A stretch of DNA of 43,643 nt from an uncultured Coriobacteriales bacterium. GTDB taxonomy: Bacteria; Actinomycetota; Coriobacteriia; Coriobacteriales; UMGS124. Made by a program: the position numbers and the translations under genes. Below the pieces are notes generated by a model. The model was not told where the DNA came from, ran no database searches, and worked only from the letters and a program-made list of their open reading frames with translations. Below are positions 41,101 through 43,643 of this stretch, piece after piece. The stretch lies in NCBI GenBank assembly GCA_902464015.1, contig CABQHM010000029.1:1-43643 (forward strand). The letters run 5' to 3'. Position 1 is the first letter of the stretch, and each line of letters starts with the position of its first letter.

Positions 41101-41539
41101 GGGCACTGAGCAGATTGCTAATCTGGGAGCTGGTGGGCAGCGCCCGCGATGTGGACGATGCTTTCGAGCGCGTGCCTGCGGCCGGCCGGGTCGCTTGCGT
41201 CCCGTATGTACCGGGGGAGGCGAGGGGCGCGATTCCAATCGCATCGAGATAGTGCAGCACAAGTGCGATTTCATGCTTGCACATGCCGTCGTAGTTGCGG
41301 GCAGCCGGGCAGTCGCATGAGTAGGCAAGAACGGCTTGCTCGTCGAGGTCGAGCGAGACGCGTGTCTGGTAGGCCTGGCCGTACGATCCCTCAACCGTGC
41401 CGCTCACTATTACCGCGCCTTCGATGCTGCTTGGCGTCTCCTTGCAATCGAAAACGCCGCCGCTCAGTGCGAGATCGAGTCCTTTGCCGTATGTGCTGTC
41501 GAGCGCGGCTTCGATCTTGAGGCTCGTGATGAACGACAT
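38168..41539 (-). CDS. SWIM zinc-finger SNF2-family DNA helicase/translocase
   Basis: A 1123-residue SNF2 ATPase. ATG 41539 (MSFITSLKIE) has AAGGAG upstream. The N terminus carries a SWIM zinc finger (C75, C77, C87, H89 in YSCDCPAARNYDGMCKHEI). About 550 residues of SNF2-associated region follow. All seven helicase motifs are present in order: DDMGLGKT (near 683), VCPASLVYNW, DEAH (near 781), LTGTPIEN, LLFSQFTSML, SLKAGGVGLNLT and QATDRAHRIGQ. Bacterial proteins of this build (RapA/HepA relatives) move along double-stranded DNA and are linked to transcription recycling, repair or defence; the precise role is not known. It stands alone and diverges from the AAA ATPase gene. Confidence 0.93.
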   Translation of the reverse strand: MSFITSLKIEAALDSTYGKGLDLALSGGVFDCKETPSSIEGAVIVSGTVEGSYGQAYQTRVSLDLDEQAVLAYSCDCPAARNYDGMCKHEIALVLHYLDAIGIAPLASPGTYGTQATRPAAGTRSKASSTSRALPTSSQISNLLSALTQQRADEAARTRRRHDTEEAELNLEPADFEVSIIPPSSPYGFDGTLCLRLKVRRGKACYVVKNMGDLVHAWKTGAQVTHGKNLTLTYLPGNLTERACKLLDIITRIVDTQQALFSSRWQYMQAGRGTDIKELPLSPVDAIDVLDLMQGGSITFGFGYNYVQGKDIVCQVEVLHGNPTIEAEVRPANDGGFDLRLPSNLQCLSDVERMYIVDDAHAWRCSDEFMRAGGGFFSSLLPARGALHIGTTDLGDFCRTVLPTLRGCTHLVGAEALDSFCPPVPEFSFKVGMEDGEVTCRATVAYDDWRASLYEPQRPGQPARDLVAEYHVQDIVEEYFPGGALMPGFDESDDELLYILLTDGLAELGELGDVMVSERLRAIKAQGSPQVRVKATLKSGLLDLQVDASGMSPRDLMLFLDSYKRKQKFVRLSSGDIVKLGDSLREVNALAESLGIDAVQMAGDGVGLPSNRTLFVDALLKKASGVRLERNAAFRKVVRDFDTYGDADFDVPASLSGILRPYQEEGFRWLETLERFGFGGILADDMGLGKTLQVITHILARKEAGSARPSLVVCPASLVYNWMAELTRFAPQLDAAAVVGTKVARIAAIGAATSHDVLVTSYDLLKRDIESYAGIRFARAVLDEAHYIKNPGTQVAKAVKCLQADTRLALTGTPIENRLIELWSIFDFLMPGILGSMDSFSKRFAGPVEAREGDSAHRLQCMVAPFILRRLKADVLADLPEKNESVVYARMAGEQDKLYKANQDRLALQLQHENTPKEFKENKLKILAELTKLRQICCDPRLFYDEYAGGSAKLDTCMELLHNAVDAGHKVLLFSQFTSMLALIEERLVAAKIASLTLTGATSKEERARLVDTFQTGDVPVFLISLKAGGVGLNLTAADVVIHYDPWWNVSAQNQATDRAHRIGQTQAVSVFKLICQDTIEERILQMQERKHDLAESVLGGEGVGSTSLSREDVLALLDHETE

Positions 41540-41650
41540 GGGGCTCCTTGGGGACGATGGGCTGTCAAGCAGCGAGAACGGGCAAGACACGCTCATTGTA
41601 GCGCACCCGCCGCGAGGCAAACTTTACGGGAATCGGGAAGGTTTTCGCCA

Positions 41651-41705
41651 AATCTTTCCCAAATATGGGAAAGATTCAGTCTATACTTTCCCAGAAATAG
41701 GAAAG
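41651..41705. promoter_or_regulatory. Operator-like inverted repeats before the AAA ATPase gene
   Basis: AATCTTTCCC (41651-41660) and GGGAAAGATT (41667-41676) form a perfect 10-6-10 palindrome. A second, shorter copy, CTTTCC (41686-41691) with GGAAAG (41700-41705), follows and ends 14 bp before the ATG. A possible -10, TATACT (41682-41687), lies between them, so a bound protein would block transcription. Confidence 0.6.
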
Positions 41706-41719
41706 ATTGGGGTGAGGTC

Positions 41720-43039
41720 ATGAATGAAGAGTTGCTGAGAACGGTTGTGGCCGAAGGTGTGACGCGCGAAATCCCTCAGGGAACTCGACGTGACGTCGCT
41801 ATCCCCAAGCTCGCGCAGCGAGCTTCCGTGCTTAAGGGAGTGCGCCGCTGTGGGAAGACCTATCGCATGTTCCAGCGGATTCATGAGCTTATGGACGCAG
41901 GCGTTGCACGCGAGCAGGTCTTGTTCGTCGATTTTGAAGACGACCGCCTTTCGTTTTGCCCTGACAATGTCATCGGTGCCGTCGTCGAAGAGTACTTGAG
42001 GCTTGTGCCCGCGGCTGCCCAGGGGAAGGCCTACCTTTTTTTCGATGAGGTTCAAAACGTTGAAGACTGGGGGCGCACGCTTCGCCGATTGACCCAGGAT
42101 CCCCGCTTCGAAATCTGCGTGAGCGGTTCGTCGGCAAAGATGCTTTCAGATGATATAGCCACCGAGTTTCGCGGCCGTGGCATTGCCGCAGACGTCTACC
42201 CGTATTCATTCCGCGAGTACTTGCGCCATAGGCGCATGGAGCCCTCAGGGGTCATATCGCCTGATGATGAGCGAGTTTTGCGGCGGGCATTTGAGGAATA
42301 CCTGAACACGGGAGGATTTCCCGAAGTCCAGGATGCCGATACCGCGACGCGTGTTGCCGGTCTTCAGGATATCGTGCAGACCGTCGTGGTACGGGACCTC
42401 GCCGAACGCCATGGATTGCCTGCTCTGGGTGCCAGGCGTTTTGTTCAGCGTGCGCTGCGTTGCTCCGGGCGAGAGTATTCAACGAATAAGATTTACAACG
42501 AACTGAGAAGCATGGGCATCTCTCTTGCCAAGGGGGACGCCTATGAGCTTCCCGTCCATTGTGAAGATGCATACCTGTTCTTTTTGGTTGCGCGCTTTGG
42601 TGCGGATATGGCTCAGGCGCAGATGGGCAAGAGAAAACTGTATGCCGTTGACCCCGGTCTTTCATTCGCCATGGGTCCGGCGGGCTCTGCTGATTTGGGA
42701 CAGCGTCTCGAAACAGCGGTCTACCTCGAACTTCGCCGTCGTTTGCTTGGAGACAGGCTTTCGAACATTGGGTTTTACCAAACTCCCGCTGGTTATGAGA
42801 TCGACTTTGTGGTAGGGGACGAGGAGGAGCGTGCGCCGCGTTTCCTGTATCAAGTCAGCACCTTCGTTGAGGAGCCCTCAACATTTCATCGTGAATGCCG
42901 GGCTCTCACTGATGCAATGGATGCCACGGGGCTTGAGCGGGGAGAGCTCATTGTCCTCGAAGCGACGTCCATGCCTCGGCCCGAGGACTCCCGCATCCAT
43001 ATTGTTGACGCCTGGAGGTGGATGCTGGGTTTGGAGTAG
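41720..43039 (+). CDS. AAA_14/DUF4143 ATPase
   Basis: A 439-residue protein of the widespread AAA_14 plus DUF4143 ATPase family. ATG 41720 has GGTGAGG upstream. The Walker A motif is GVRRCGKT (40-47), Walker B is LFFDE (106-110), and VSGSSAKML (134-142) is the sensor region. The DUF4143 domain starts around residue 200 and ends with the restriction-endonuclease-like segment GYEIDFVVGDEEERAPRFLY. These ATPases are often found near mobile elements and under tight self-repression; their cellular job is unknown. The double palindrome just before the start suggests autoregulation. It is complete and at normal length. Confidence 0.88.
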   Translation: MNEELLRTVVAEGVTREIPQGTRRDVAIPKLAQRASVLKGVRRCGKTYRMFQRIHELMDAGVAREQVLFVDFEDDRLSFCPDNVIGAVVEEYLRLVPAAAQGKAYLFFDEVQNVEDWGRTLRRLTQDPRFEICVSGSSAKMLSDDIATEFRGRGIAADVYPYSFREYLRHRRMEPSGVISPDDERVLRRAFEEYLNTGGFPEVQDADTATRVAGLQDIVQTVVVRDLAERHGLPALGARRFVQRALRCSGREYSTNKIYNELRSMGISLAKGDAYELPVHCEDAYLFFLVARFGADMAQAQMGKRKLYAVDPGLSFAMGPAGSADLGQRLETAVYLELRRRLLGDRLSNIGFYQTPAGYEIDFVVGDEEERAPRFLYQVSTFVEEPSTFHRECRALTDAMDATGLERGELIVLEATSMPRPEDSRIHIVDAWRWMLGLE

Positions 43040-43187
43040 CGATGTGAACTCTAGACGATATGACCCGAACAACGGGACCGGGGGCCTCCCGCCGGGATCC
43101 GCCCGCAGGGCGGGGCCAACAGTCCCTACAATGTCTCTTACCACGGAGGACGGGCGCCGGAGGCGCCCCGAGGGACGAGAGGCCCCC
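43040..43187 (+). mobile_element. Presumed left end of a decayed IS110-type element
   Basis: 148 non-coding bp between the ATPase stop and the transposase fragment. It is GC-rich with an imperfect inverted repeat (about 43080-43117). In IS110-group elements such a 5' non-coding end encodes a bridge RNA that guides recombination. The element boundary cannot be placed from one copy. Confidence 0.35.
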
Positions 43188-43592
43188 ATGTTCGGGTATT
43201 CTACCGTGTTCGGAATCGACTCGCACGCCAGGACGACGACCGTCTGCGCCCTGGTGGTCGAGACCGGCGAGACCGAGACCAGGACGTTCCCCGGCAACCC
43301 CCACGCGGACATCGCGGCCTGGATGGGGCGCTTCCCGCAGCCCTCGCTGGGGGTCTACGAGTCGGGCTGCACCGGCTTCGTGCCCGCCCGGCTGCTGAGC
43401 GGGGGCGGCTCGCAGGCGGCCCTGGCGCTCGCCCTGCGGGCCGCCAGGCAGGCGGAGGCCCTGTGCGAGGGGGTCGACCGGAAGGCCAGGGAGGCCGCCG
43501 CGGCCTCCTCGCTGGCGCCGGTCGCGGAGGCCCTGCGGTGCGTGAGGGGCTGCGGCTTCGCCACGGCGCCGGCCTTCGCGGCCGAGGTCTGA
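43188..43592 (+). pseudogene. Internally deleted IS110-family transposase
   Basis: A 134-residue remnant. It begins MFGYSTVFGIDSHARTTTVC, the IS110 DEDD-domain start with D11, and keeps E58 in LGVYESGCTG. At about residue 75 it jumps from GFVPARLLSGGG to Ala/Arg-rich sequence and SSLAPVAEALRCVRGCGFAT, which belongs to the C-terminal half near the Ser-containing transposase_20 region, then stops. Intact family members are about 330-400 residues, so roughly 200 are missing and neither catalytic domain is whole. It cannot transpose unaided. Its codon use is more extremely GC-rich than that of the ATPase gene next to it, pointing to a separate origin. Confidence 0.75.
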
Positions 43593-43643
43593 AGTGTATC
43601 GTTATTTCGGACACCCAAAGGAGAGGTAAAATCGAAGCACCAC

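Overview
The window is GC-rich, densely coding and almost certainly comes from a member of the Coriobacteriia, most likely Eggerthellaceae. The clearest sign is the repeated pairing of Tat-exported flavoprotein oxidoreductases with membrane-embedded LuxR-type regulators (about 12 predicted transmembrane helices followed by a C-terminal LuxR HTH), an arrangement typical of anaerobic gut Eggerthellaceae that respire organic electron acceptors. Genus and species cannot be told from the window alone.

Left part (1-25 kb), respiration and transport: a DASS/SLC13 anion transporter (139-1926), an ammonium transporter fused to a PII domain (2146-3801, minus), and four Tat-dependent FAD proteins (4091-5575, 5941-7398, 13777-15432, 17599-19536, all minus). 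Only 5941-7398 keeps the fumarate-reductase catalytic residues. An exported M28-peptidase-like protein (7523-9502) sits just upstream of it. Three membrane LuxR regulators (9855-11324, 15684-17195, 19704-21254) flank these genes. Two MFS exporters, a broken DUF4160 pair, a hicAB toxin-antitoxin operon, a lipid kinase and two copies of a ~95-bp palindromic repeat fill the rest.

Middle part (25.3-31.7 kb): a compact RiPP-type cluster has a divergent HxlR regulator, a 63-residue precursor with ACGTACG repeats, a flavin/2x[4Fe-4S] protein and a radical SAM/SPASM enzyme. Downstream lies an ADP-ribose island: a zinc-type macrodomain overlapping a class-M sirtuin, a VWA-domain protein and a second macrodomain fused to an HTH. 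A 35-nt AT-rich palindrome lies between the last two.

Right part (32-43.6 kb): a flavodoxin, then a plasmid-like module. It contains a winged-helix (replication-initiator-like) gene with a structured leader, and a HTH/coiled-coil (KfrA/StbA-like) gene next to an AT-rich array of CGT motifs spaced almost exactly 10 bp apart. A SWIM/SNF2 helicase, an AAA/DUF4143 ATPase and a decayed IS110-type transposase close the window. No rRNA, tRNA or CRISPR array was recognised.
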